NCBI GenBank assembly: GCA_964036275.1
Contig: OZ038433.1
Span: 36,241,336 to 36,305,335, forward strand
DNA length: 64,000 bases
DNA from: Litoditis marina
Taxonomy: Eukaryota > Nematoda > Chromadorea > Rhabditida > Rhabditidae
Direction: 5' to 3'
The notes below the pieces were generated by a model, which did no database searches, was not told the origin of the DNA, and was given only the letters and a program-made list of their open reading frames with translations. Made by a program: the position numbers and the translations under genes. Every line of letters starts with the position of its first letter. Within the stretch, counting starts at the first letter, position 1. Shown here piece by piece: positions 1-27,135 of this stretch.

Positions 1-15256
<15,256 letters not shown>

Positions 15257-16140
15257 GTAGAACGTTTCGCGAGAAAATTAGGGAGAGCCAAGCTCCGAAA
15301 TTTATAAATTTCTCGACGGGGTCATATCCATAACTTTTAAGATTATACCAGCACTTGTACTAACTAAAGTAGTTACTTGTTTTTTGTCATATAGATTTCA
15401 ATGTGCATAAAACCCCAAAATCTTAGGACTTTTTGTACCCATACTCAACACTACACCTAAAGACCATTTCATACAGCGAAATGTTTATTGACAAGCAATG
15501 GAAACGCATATTTGAATGCAAAACGTGGAAATGTGAAGGACTAGACATTTATTGTCCTTTTTGCTGACTTCAATTTGTTTTCACATTCAATTCTATAATT
15601 TACAACCAATTAACGGGGGGCTGAACTGAATGCCGAATTTGGCTAACGGCGTTAAGGCACGAGAGTCAGAGAAGTTCGCGCAATCAATATTCATTCACTC
15701 CAAATCATCCTCTGCGTCTCTGACAGTAAGCAAAAAAAATCAGTGAAACTTTGGAAACAGAGCTTTGAATTGAACATTCTAGTAAGAAAATCTTTTATTT
15801 GAAAATTCATGGCAGCCCCCCTTTAAGCACATTTTCAGATATTCTCTCGCGAAGACCTTCACAGTGATGACTTGTCCAGTGAATCACGTAATTCGATACA
15901 GTACTCTCATCAAAACGATCGACCTCAATCTTCAATATATTATTGAAATAATACGTTATGCTTGCTCAGAAACTTTGTTACGTTGACATTATCAGAACGA
16001 CCAAAGCGTCATATTATTTTAAGAAATCCTCGTGTTTATTGTTACCAAACCCGATACAGGTATACTATTTTTGTAATGTTATTTTTCTTTGATTTTTGTT
16101 AGAATCTGATGAACTGATCTGAAAAAACTCGAAGAAATTT
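15257..16140. other. Intergenic, no gene seen
   Basis: This is the 3' flank of the multidomain gene. No canonical AATAAA is visible close to the stop codon, and no coding segment or clear repeat was recognised. Confidence 0.5.
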
Positions 16141-16815
16141 GGTTGTGTGAATGAATGAATGAATTTATTACGCAAGTGAAGCGTGTGATAAAAACTGAGA
16201 CATAATTGGAAAAAGATAACTTCAAAGATGAGAAATCAAACTGTGGACATAATATTGTACACGTACGTCATGAATTGGGGACAATAATCACAGGATAGAG
16301 CAACAGTTAAATATAGTAGAAGTAACACAGTAGTATAACACAAACGTCGAATCGTTATGATATAAAACGTTTAAAACTAGCGACGGAAAATGGCAAACTT
16401 TTCTTTTTGGATAGTTTCAAATATTTCGATCCTGCTCGCACAGAGAAAAATTGTTGATGCACATTTGATTTTCGGTATGGGAAAACTCAGTTTCAAAGTT
16501 GTTCCTCTAGTTTTTGATTGGGAAAAACTATAAAAGTCGGAGGATTTCAGCCTTATTTGAGCGGTAACGATTTTATGTACCATGAGTAGATCGAAATTAT
16601 CTCTGCGACTGAGGAGAGATTTCAGTCCTAGGATTCTATTACGTATTTCAGATGAGGTTACCCTACGATACGTATATCCACCTTTTCTCATGAACAACTT
16701 CCTAGTGAAATCGTTTTGAACCGATTCAAGTGACTTGACAGAACCTCTATCCGAGTTAAATACGGTACAACCGCTCTCTACAATAGGGCGTACATAAGTC
16801 TTGTACAGCTTGACA
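16140..16815 (-). mobile_element. 5'-truncated non-LTR retrotransposon (CR1-like), C-terminal reverse transcriptase part
   Basis: On the minus strand one continuous frame from about 16,805 to the stop at 16,377 reads LLVKLYKTYVRPIVESGCTV, then SLESVQNDFTRKLF and LGLKSLLSRRDNFDLLMVHK. This is the conserved C-terminal end of CR1/jockey-type reverse transcriptases (YKTYVRP...E..Q..FTR...L.SL..RR). About 225 bp of 3' UTR follow and end in a GAATGAATGAATGA tract (plus-strand reading) at 16,150-16,163, a simple-repeat 3' tail typical of this group. The 5' end stops abruptly near 16,815, as expected for incomplete target-primed reverse transcription. The remaining frame is open, so the insertion may be fairly young. 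Confidence 0.85.
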
Positions 16816-17972
16816 AGAAGTGATCAGCGTGAGTGATTTATATTTAAATATGCTATTTTATTTACCCGAAACAAATCTATTAGGATTTGTGTTTTCACAT
16901 ATGAAAAAAAAAACGAATAAAAATATGTTCCTGCTACTCTACTTTACAGCACAGGCTTATACTACCGAAGTGAGAGTTAGGTATAATTTTAAAAGTTCAC
17001 TGTATCGTTCAATTTGGCCAATGCCTTCACATCTGTGGTTCGCAGTGTAACATTTCGGCCAATTAAACATTTCAATTTGAAACTTGTTTCCCATCGATCA
17101 AATTTTACATTGGTAGAACGACTAGATGTCGAGTGGGACAGAAATCAATAACATTGAGATTTTTAGAAAAAACTCGAAAAGACTAATGGCAACACTTGTG
17201 AACAGAAACATTTTGATTTCTGTGAGCTACTGAAACAGTAAAACTCACCAATACGAAAATTGAAAGAGTATGCCTCTAAAAGTAAGGTCACGAAAAGAAA
17301 GACATTAATCAACTAATTGACAGTTAACTACATATTTGACCTGTCGTGAGAAATCCACCACACTGTCATGGCTTCCTTTTTCGAGTTTGTCATGAAGCAA
17401 ATTACAAAATATCGTTCCACAGAAGATTGTAAAATACCGCGTGGTATATGTTTAATGATCATAAACAGTCTTCTGGAACAGTTCCATTATAATCATTCTT
17501 GGTTTTCTGCAAATCTCGGTATTTTCCATAGTTTTCTGTTGATCTAATCAGAGTGTAGTGTGCTCTGTGCGCTTTCATGCCCCCATGTCACCTATATAAA
17601 CGAAATGTTCGAGCGGGGTCGACAAACACCGACAGAAAACCACGTTGCTAAGTAACGACTTTTGTATTACATTTCAATTATCGAAACTTGATCATGTGCT
17701 TTACATCTACTTATTTTGCTAACTGATTGTTGCTGGTTTTCATGGTAATTGTATTTATTGAATGTAATTGCAAATTATGGCTCGAGCGAACTGTTCAACA
17801 TTTATACCTGTTTTTTTGTTTTCTCTGTTTTCAAGCGGAGTGAAGATGGAGCAAAACGAATACAAATCAAAAGTACAGTTCACTTAATGAAATTTTTTGT
17901 ACCCTGTATTATTTCGAATTCCATGAATGCACACAATGTATTCTTGTTTAATTCAAGCAATGTTTCCCAGAA
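16816..17972. other. Intergenic / upstream region of the P450 gene
   Basis: No coding exon was recognised. A TATATAAA at 17,593-17,600 could be a core promoter element about 370 bp before the start codon. TTTCCCAG at 17,963-17,970, two bases before the ATG, has the form of a trans-splice (SL) acceptor, with the preceding sequence acting as outron. Both assignments are inferences. Confidence 0.35.
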
Positions 17973-20900
17973 ATGTTGTTCTTACTCTCTGTTATTCTTG
18001 TTCTCCTGTCTATCTACGTGTGGCGTTATTATGAAAACGTGAAACGATATCCAAAAGGACCAACACCCTACCCACTAGTGGGAAATCTGTTCACCGTGAG
18101 TCTGATCGATATTTACGTTTCTGGCTAATTTCAAAGGTTTTCTAACACTTATTCGCATTCAATAAAATCACAACATATTTGTGTTTATCTATCATCTCCT
18201 TAGTTGCACCATTAGACAATGATAAGCGCTTTAACTATCACACTCTGACTTATTTGTGTTTTTATCAAACAACACACAAACTAGAGGACAGTAGTGAAAA
18301 AAAATAGGAAAACTGGTTTTACTTAGAGAACTGATAGTCTGTGTAATATGATATTCACGTGAATGATGGGCTTCATCGATTGAAACTCAAGCTAAGGAAG
18401 AAAGACAGAACAAGTGGTGTCCAAACAAAGTTTAAAGAAGTATATGTTCTACAAACAACAAAATATTGAACTAAACTCAGATGGACTGGTCTCGCATCAG
18501 CTACTCTTTGATCGATTTGTCGAAAGAGCACGGAAACATTTTCACCGTTTTCATTCCGAAACCACATGTTTGCATCATGGACTATGAGGGAGTGAAGGAG
18601 GCATTTGTCACTAAAGGTCGCCAGAACCATTCATCATTTTAATCAATAAATTTGTCAACTTAGCGGGCGTTCATACTTTTCACGTCGACGTTTAACGACT
18701 GCGTTACATTACTAAGAAAACATGCGTAGTAAATTAGTTGACCTTAACGTCGGCGGAAACTGACCCAATACGCATATGTGCTTCACTTGTATTGTCGACG
18801 TTAAATATCGACAGAATAGATATTATAGCGGGTGGAGAAGCAGAATAATACATCACCAAACTTGAGATACATCAACATGACGTAACTTCACATGTTTTCG
18901 TCTGTTTCATACTAGTAACGTTGCTCAAACTAAAAGTTCCATCACTTTTCCAGAAAAGTTGTAGTGTAGCAGTAATGTTCTTCCTTCCAGGTGACGATTT
19001 CTTGGGTCGTTCACCCGACTACCCTGAGAACATGCTGCAATCTCAACCAAATGGGGGTGTCATTAATTCAGAGGTACGCTGCATTTGAGAGTTATAAATA
19101 TTTACTTGTATTCATGAAATGACAGGAAGATTTTGTGCATCTTTTAAGGAACAATGTTTACGAAAAATCACGATGAATTGACTAAATGATTCTGTGTTCG
19201 GTCTACCTTCTTGTATTTTCTGTCTTTATCTGGTCCCTTCGATTCCAGGGCGACAACTGGAAGGAGCAACGACGTATTTCCATTCAAATCTTGCGAGATT
19301 TCGGAATGGGAAAGAACTTGATGGAGGAACAGGTAAGTGTTTTTCATTCTATATTAATGCGATCGAAAGTCAGAACATTTCACAGAGACATCCGAGCAAG
19401 GAAACTAGTTCAGAAATTGTGATGTGAGAAAATACAATGAAAAGCTGATGTGTTTTTATTTTTCAGGTCCTCCTTTCGATGCGTGGTTTCATGAAGTATA
19501 TGAAAAACGCAGAAAATCTCAGCAAGTTCGACTCCCGTTTGCCTATACAGGTCAGTTCATGTGGAGAAATAGACTAAATTGTGAGAGTATTGCATTGTGA
19601 TTCCACTTGATGAACTGGTGAATATTCTCACATTTCTGAAATAGCCGCTTACAATAATATAGTCTTCATGTTCAGCTATCTATGAATCTCGGCATGTTGT
19701 CAACAAAATTAACAGCTTACAATATACTTCCAAAACTGATACATTGTTTACGAGTCTTCTGGAAAAAAAACCATACGCCATCATGTGGTTCTCTACTCAT
19801 ATTACAACATCTACCGAAGATGTTTTTGTGTGAAATACTTTGCAAAAGCAACTATTAGTAGTTCGATCTTTAGCTGAATGTCACTCGGGAAATGTGTGTA
19901 CTACAATCCTAGACAATCACAACACTACTGAGAATAGTTTCCTGAAAGATCTCCATTTTTTCGTCCTAAATAATGACGTCTTAAGCTCTGTCTCCTATTC
20001 CTCTATTCAATTTTTTGACGTGTTCTATACGAGTTAATGTCCCGAATTTACAATATCTTCACGACTTGCCACATCATGAACTGATAATTAATCGTTTGAT
20101 TTTCCTAGTTGTACGTCGCCAACGTTATCAACAAAACGCTTTATGGGTACCACTACGAATACGATGACTGCGATCGAATCATGTACTTTGTGGACAAACT
20201 CACATTTATCTTCGAGGACATGAGGTGACGTTTATTTCGCTAGCCCCAGTATATCCAACTCACACTTCAGTGAATTACAAAACAAAGTTTTCGCTCAGTT
20301 CTCCAAATGAAACACACAACATTGAAAAGGCTTGGTATTGTATAAAGTCATCAATAATGGAAGTTTACGTAATCTACTTCATTTCATACACTTTTGTTCA
20401 CATTTCGTTGGGATTTGCGTTACCTTTTCTCAAATTACCTATCTCAGTTGATTATTTTCCTAATATATCTTTTCATTCCAGACAGAACATGTTGGTACCG
20501 TTCCTGCAATCTTTTCCATTTGCAAAACGTCTTCCCTACATTGGATATAATGGATGTGGAAAATACGAGGAGATACTTAACGAGGTATGACATGTATATA
20601 TTATTATAACCGATGATTACATTATTAGGAACAACTATATACGTTCCATTTTACTATTTCGAATATAGTTGATATAATACTTTTGTTTCAATCGAATATA
20701 CCGGTAATAGTGAGAAATTTGTTTAATTGAGAATCGTTCAGTTGCGCGACATGGTGCGGAAAGACATGGACAGCTCCCTGAACGACTATGACACGAACAC
20801 GGAGCCAGAATCATTCACTCAAGCCTACGTGCATCAAATGTCTAACAATCCTATGCTCACGTGAGTTTATTCAATTGGAACAGTGTATTTGCCTGTTTAA

Positions 20901-23432
20901 TGTTTTTGATCATACTTTGCTACTATTAGAAACTTACTATCACTGCACAGCAGAGTACGTATGCTAGAATATCATACGTACTCTTTATCCCATCTTGCGT
21001 CTGCTCTAACATACGCTCTTTCTCTGCTCTCACATCCCGCCGGGATACGAGGGGCGCGAAACAGTAAGGCAGAGCGAGAGACGCAGGATGGAATGAAGAT
21101 GCCGGGATCATCTAGCATACGTACTCAGGATTTCTCGTTTTCGTCATGAACATGTTCAATCAGCTCAATAAGAAAATGTGTTAATTTTCATCAAATGAAG
21201 TATAATTTACAAAAGTCGCTCGTTGAATCGCAAATTCATTTTATTCTTTAATGCTCTACTGACCGATAGGAAAAGTCGAGCTGGTCTTTTTATTCTACAT
21301 CTCATTGGTACGGTATGATTGTTCATGAGCTGAGGTGATACTGAAAATGAACCAAATAAACGAATAATGTTTTAGAAAAAGTCAATTGCTGGATGTTTGT
21401 TTCGATTTCTTCATCGCCGGCATGGAGACTACATCTACCACGTTGAGATGGGCCATGCTCCATATGGCCAACAATTTGGAAGTACAGGTCAGTGACCTCT
21501 GGCTCACTGACAAAAACCTGATTTAAATGAACCATATATTGAATGACAACAAATTTAGAACAAATAGAACATCGAGAAATATTCGCTGTTTCTTAACTGT
21601 GAGGATCGATTTCTGTGTTTTATGCTGTGTTTTCGACTAATTGTTCATAAATTACAATCTATCCAAGGGCAACAGTTGATCGCCACATTCTCGACACACA
21701 CAGTGTTATAATTTTGAAGTTGATAAAGAAAAATTCCAATTTTCATTTCTATTTGCTATTTTCTCTCGAATTTAATGGTTTCTGAATTCAGGAAAAAATC
21801 CGGGAGGAAATTGTGTCGGTGATTGGAGACAGAACCCCAAGTATGAGCGACAAGCCCAAGCTGCCGTACACAAGGTAAAAAATGAAAAGTAGAAGCAGAT
21901 CAAATAGTTTGATCAAATTAGCACCTTTCTAATGCGATTTTTCTGTTACTTGTTATGATTTTGTTAATACTTTCTGAGCACATTTTGGTCTGACCGAGAT
22001 AGTTTTCCGGGGCACACGTGCAAAACTGGTGAAATAGTCAGACGTCAGCATTGGGCTCTAGCTTAGACTAAAACTGATCGGAGAGTCATGGTATGTGTTT
22101 CTTCTCGACACACATATTATTTTCATATTTCGACCTTGAAGCAACAAAATGAAACGACAAGAAGAGCGTAAAAGTGTGATACACCGTATGGGAATGCTTT
22201 GGAGAGAGCCAACTCTATATTCCACTATTCAAACTGTTTCAATTCCAGTGCCGCCATTCTAGAACTACAGCGTCATGCCAACTTGGTTCCCCTGAATGTC
22301 GTTCATCGAACCACGAGAGACACTTCTGTCGCCGGACAATCGGTAAGGTTTATGGTGTGCGTTTTCATCAAAATTTTTTTTGACTTTTTTCCTTGTTATA
22401 CTGAGATCAAGCAACTTGTGAACCTTTTTCAAGCAAACACGAACGAACTATCAGAATAACTACAATCATACAGAACTGGGTTATTCCAGAAATAATAGTG
22501 CATAGGCTTCCTATCAAAAAAACCCACATTACTATTTCCGAGTTTTCATTCATTCACACTTAAACCAAAACTTGATTGTAAAAAGTTCATTCATAGAGAA
22601 CTGTTGTACGGCGACTGTGTGGATTGTTTCACTCTAGTATTTTCAGATTCCGAACAACACTGCTGTTTGGGGACAAATACATTGCATCTTAGCTAGCTCG
22701 CCAGTATTCGAAACCCCTGAGAAGTTTCTACCGGAAAGATTTTTACTAGACGACGGTGTCACGCCCAATAAGGTGAGAATGAGAATGGAACCGAGCGTCT
22801 GTCTTGTTCATACTGTACGTGTATTTTTCATAGCCGTTTGTTTATTGTAAAATTACAGAGTTATATTAACACTTAACTTATATTTATACTTAATAACACT
22901 TTTGAACTCATTTACGATTTCATAAATCATTCTATTCTATTCTAATTAACGAGTGATGCTTTTTTTAGCGAACTGTCGAGCAAATGGTGGCATTTTCAAT
23001 GGGAAAACGACAGTGCGCGGGAGAGGGGTTGGCGAGAGTGGAGCTGTTCATCGGTTTGGTGTCGATCCTCCAGAAGTATCGAGTAAGTTTTAGGATTACA
23101 GTTGTTCCGAACACAATACCATGTTGTACTTTGTACGAAATCACTAATCGCTAACACGAGAGAAAAAGACAGAGAGAGGAAAGAAGAAAGAGGAAAGAAA
23201 AAGAACGAGACGGGGAGAGAGATAGTAGAGGAAAAGTGGGGTTGAGATCAAAACAATAGGGTTTTCTCGTTACAGATTGAACCTCTGTTCAATTTGAATA
23301 CCGAATTTCATTCTTATTTAAGCATTGTTTTTCTAGATGGAGCCTCTACCGGATGTGCCTGTCGATATGGAGCCAATTCAAGGAGGAGTTCTGATGCCCA
23401 GAATTCAGCAGTTGAAGTTTACTGAACTTTGA
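17973..23432 (+). CDS. Cytochrome P450, nematode CYP33-like, complete
   Basis: Fourteen exons join in phase to 490 aa plus TGA: 17973-18095, 18481-18616, 18991-19073, 19249-19332, 19467-19550, 20109-20224, 20482-20584, 20742-20860, 21376-21487, 21792-21874, 22249-22342, 22647-22772, 22969-23082, 23337-23432. The N-terminus is a membrane anchor ([16 protein letters not shown]) followed by the Pro-rich hinge [12 protein letters not shown]. Exon 4 holds the C-helix DNWKEQRR. The I-helix is [14 protein letters not shown], the K-helix ExxR is ELQR, PERF is present, and the heme loop is [12 protein letters not shown] with the axial Cys. It would be an ER-membrane monooxygenase fed by P450 reductase, oxidising xenobiotics or lipids. 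Length and motifs fit the CYP2-clan families expanded in nematodes; CYP33 is my best guess from the N-terminal half. No lesion is seen. The exon 2 donor (GTCGCC) is weak but required by phase. Confidence 0.93.
18660..18700. repeat. GTCGAC-containing dispersed repeat end, copy 1
   Basis: The stretch GCGGGCGTTCATACTTTTCA followed by CGTCGACGTTTAAC matches, in reverse complement, about 34 bp at 26,793-26,826. It lies in P450 intron 2. It is probably the end of a short transposon-derived repeat; the other end was not identified. Confidence 0.4.
20953..21126. mobile_element. Foldback MITE in P450 intron 8
   Basis: The 174-bp element begins GAGTACGTATGCTAGA and ends with the exact reverse complement TCTAGCATACGTACTC. 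The inner halves also pair (CATCTTGCGTCTGCTCT against AGAGACGCAGGATG), so the whole element can fold back. It is GC-rich in the centre, unlike the flanking intron. No coding capacity. Confidence 0.75.
23155..23235. repeat. Purine-rich tract in the last P450 intron
   Basis: About 80 bases of almost only A and G (blocks such as GAGAGGAAAGAAGAAAGAGG). It is non-coding and, like the GA tracts at 14.1 and 27.1 kb, lies on the plus strand. Confidence 0.7.
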
Positions 23433-25070
23433 GCATATTAAAACTTGTCAATGATGTTATGTAAATATGTTTTTGTGATAAAATATGATTGTTTATGGAC
23501 TTGTTTTTGAGGTTTTGATGATTTGCGACTTTTGATGATTTGATTTGTTGGCCTTGGTTGACTATAATTCTCAGCATTTCTACAGTGTGCATTAGAACTG
23601 TGTGTTGAATGTTCGTTACTTTAGAAACTTACTCTTTCAATATGTGTCCTGAATAAGTTCTCATAAACGTTCCGAAGCCGTTAAAATTGTAAAACAACTA
23701 TGTTGGCGAAGCGTTGGAAACTCTAAATGACCATTGTGGACACTACTGTGTTACACATGGGAAACTGCTGCAGGTGATAACACAACACTGCCAGACTTTA
23801 CAGGTTGCAATAGTTGTCTTGAACGCTGTAGGAAATGGAGAACACACAGAGAGCTTATGCGTTAACACGTAGTTTTCCAGGTGCCACATTGGTTGATCAT
23901 TCTGCTCAATCTCACAGACAGTTCATTATTCGATAGGAGACTCATGTAGTTTATAGTTTGCATGTGGACCCGGAAGGGGAAAACCGAGCACGTTCCCCCC
24001 ACCTAATGTGTTTGTAGTATGATCCCACTGCATTCAAGTCGAAATAGGACATTCCCTATCTGAGTGAGAAATCTACGTCAGCAGTTGTAACAACCCCCTT
24101 CCCTAAAATACGCGATGTCAACTCCTCCTGATATCATGTACGTAAAACATGAACCAACACAAGTCTGAAAATTGAATCGTAAAATTAGAGCACGTGATTC
24201 CCTTTTCAAATGATGATCAAATTCCGGGACCATCACACCAAAAGTGAAATTTGATGTGAAACCTCTGAACCTCAAACTACAATCAAACTAGTTCTCTGCG
24301 AAATTCGTGTGGTACTCGCGGATTTTCATAAGTACTTAGCGCGTCAGAAAAACTCTGAATACGTGTTAGTTACAAGACATTTAGTTGAAGTCTAGACGTG
24401 TTTTCAACTGTAACAGCGCATTAACACAAAATGTGTAGTTTTCTAGTCCGCTACAACATGTACTGTTGACGAAAACCACTTATTCAAATGTATCGTTCGT
24501 TTCAAATCTTCAATCTCGACTGTCCTCTTTGAATTTAGTTCGAATTATGTCGGTCAATCATCGACTTTTGAGCTATGTATAGTGTTGCTTTTACTGATTT
24601 AACTGAACACGCAAATTACTGATCTTGTCGACTTATCGGTAGATCCACGGTCTTCAGACCTAGAAAAACAATACATCAGACATTCCCACTCACGTTGCAC
24701 CAGATATGATTTGACGTGATTTCCTACTATGACGCCGGACAGACTGTTCTTAGCTCGGAGGCGTCGAACCAAAGGAAACATTTTTACAATCAACAAACCA
24801 TCACAATCACCTCGCATTCAGTTCATGCAGTAATACCAACTGGAAACACAATAAGTGAAACTCTGCATCTCAAAGTACAGCTAACTACTTTTCAGTGAAA
24901 TACCTTCGATTTTCTCTAAATCCTGCTTTATTTGAACCTCGGCTTTGTTGTCTATATGGCTCGAAGATAAAATGGCCAATCTGCGTAAAAGTTGCCAGAA
25001 TAAACATTTCATCATACTACCGTACGGTTCGCACGGTTCAAATACGAAATCAAGACATATATAGGATACA

Positions 25071-25200
25071 CTAGAAGTCTATTGAATAGTCACGTAAAGT
25101 TAGCATTCTAATGAGACATCGGGCACTTTGTCATTGCTCGTTTCTTAGTTCTGCTGTGTTTAACGTGTTTCACGTGACTGTGCAATTGACTAACAGTATT
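25071..25200. repeat. TTTAACRTGTTTCACGTGACT repeat (family R), copy 1
   Basis: The sequence CTAGAAG...CACGTAAAGTTAGC...GCTGTGTTTAACGTG...CACGTGACTG...CAGTAT recurs at 29,290-29,377 and 63,653-63,737. The conserved block contains the palindrome CACGTG within TTTCACGTGACT. Non-coding; its nature is unknown. Confidence 0.6.
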
Positions 25201-26309
25201 CTTGCGGATTCTCATTCGTATTTCGTTGTCTGTAAATAAGTGTGCGTCAGAAGTGTTCTCTGGATACTGCTAGATTCGTCAATCATCCGACCTTGGTTGT
25301 ATTCCAGTTAGGCGTCACAAGACCCTCAGATGTAGTCCAGACTGTGTTTGTCAAGGTTGGTCAGCAATAAAAATGAACCATATCTGTACAGTAAAGAAAC
25401 GTTTCACTAGTATCAACATTTCACTACCGACTGAATTCAGAAACCCTTTCAGATAATGTTGTGCATCCCTAATATCTCCATGGCCCCTCCTTCACCCTCG
25501 CTCCCGATCTCTCAGACTATTTTGATGCTTAACTCCTGGATTTCCTTCGTACTTTATGCAGTACTTCTATGCAGAATTATTTCTTACAGCAGTCCCCTTA
25601 TTGCGGTCTCGTTTTTTCAGAATAGTCAAATACAATGTACGTGAATGTAGATATGAATCTCATGAGCATGAGCTGAGCTCAGTGTGAAAAACAGAGCAGA
25701 TAAACTCCAAACTGTGTAGATATTCCGTTGTAAGAACAAAAACATGCCCGGGTCATTAATGTTCTGACCTCCTGCTGGTGAATGTTGAAGTAACTGCAAA
25801 TAGCCACATGACATCTTGTTTTTGACTAGAAGACACAAAAAAACCTCTATTCAGTAGATTCTGTAGAGTGGCGTCAGAATGGGATGTTCCGAAAATTGAA
25901 CAAGACATTTCATTGACGGAAGTCCAAAGAGGCGTGAATGCAGGAAATCATTGAACCATCAGTACTTCACCCAATGTTTCTTTCATAGGCTGTTGCAGAT
26001 TTCGTCATGTTTCTCCACATGGAACTGATGAGGGCTCGAAAGTATCGATATTTCGGCCTGTTCACTAGTGATATGCCACAACTATTCATCGACTCATCTT
26101 ATTTTGTGACTCGTTTTTTGCCCGTGGTTCTGTATCTCGGATATGTTCTAAAAACAACCTCTTTATTTAAATTTTTTGCAAGTCAATTTTATTGTACTAG
26201 TGAAACCCAATGTCCTGTTCGCACTCAACCGTTTTACCGCCTTTTGTGTCCCGCTTCACCATAAGAAGTTGAGTTTCTTGAAAGAAATGTCACAAATCAT
26301 ATATAAAAG

Positions 26310-26425
26310 TTTTTATGGAAAAACTAAAAAAACGGATGCGCGCATTAGCCGGACCAAAGGCAAATCTCGCGCAGCGCTTCGCGCTGCGCGCGATTTTGTC
26401 AACTCCCGAACGGAGTTTTAATGCT
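26310..26425. repeat. GC-rich palindromic dispersed element (family P)
   Basis: ATGCGCGCATTAGCCGGACC leads into a palindrome of GCGCAGCGC and its complement around TT, followed by GCGCGATT. Copies or close relatives occur at 36,450-36,480, 42,010-42,050, 43,400-43,430 and their duplicates, and at 52,520-52,590, 60,460-60,530 and 60,915-60,985. Reading frames across it give recurrent ALRAARD-type peptides that are artefacts. Confidence 0.7.
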
Positions 26426-26792
26426 AAATCCTGGACACTTTTTCCAGGTAGTTCCAAGTCCATAGTTCGTACCAATCCTTCAACCAAGCACACAATCTTT
26501 AGTTACTAATAACGGTATGGTGGACGAAAATGCTTCCAGACAATCATAAATTGTAGTATTGGATCCAGAAAATGAACGGCAAATTCAGCCAACCGTTGTT
26601 GAAATAGTAGTTCAGAATTAATTTGGAGCGCTTCAGAAACCCGGCATGTTGTGTTTGTTCATCAGTTGCCAACTTCATTAGTGGAGATTTTGGCTTTAAC
26701 GACCATAATAGCGTTAATAGTGAAGAAAACATGATTCAGTTGGTGTTAACGCCGCCCTGAATCAATAAGCAAGAAAATCAGTGTTTTATGCA

Positions 26793-26826
26793 GGAGTTAA
26801 ACGTCGACGTAGAAAGTATGAATGCG
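26793..26826. repeat. GTCGAC-containing dispersed repeat end, copy 2
   Basis: GTTAAACGTCGACGTAGAAA and the following GTATGAATGCGGCC match the reverse complement of 18,660-18,700. It is short and the full element is not delimited. Confidence 0.4.
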
Positions 26827-27067
26827 GCCATAGACTCCCACGAATTCCAAAAAAAGTGCAATCCAAGTAACACGATTACTGCATTTTAGTATGGCAGTTT
26901 TCTCGGAATTCTTTTGGTCGGTACTATTGTAGTGTTCTGTTTAGTATTATATTCGCTTGCAGTTTGTCGTGTAAAAGAAATGGACTTCGTTCAGAACAGC
27001 GTGGGTTAATTATGTCTGTTTACTGTCATATTATAACGGTCCATTGAACATGCTTCTTGAATGGACC

Positions 27068-27135
27068 AAGGGTGAGAAAGAGGAAGAGACAGAGAAATTC
27101 AGAGAGATAGCGAAAGAAAGAGAGAGAAGAAAAGC
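27068..27135. repeat. Purine-rich tract
   Basis: GGGTGAGAAAGAGGAAGAGA and similar purine blocks extend for about 65 bases in intergenic DNA. No other meaning is seen. Confidence 0.6.
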
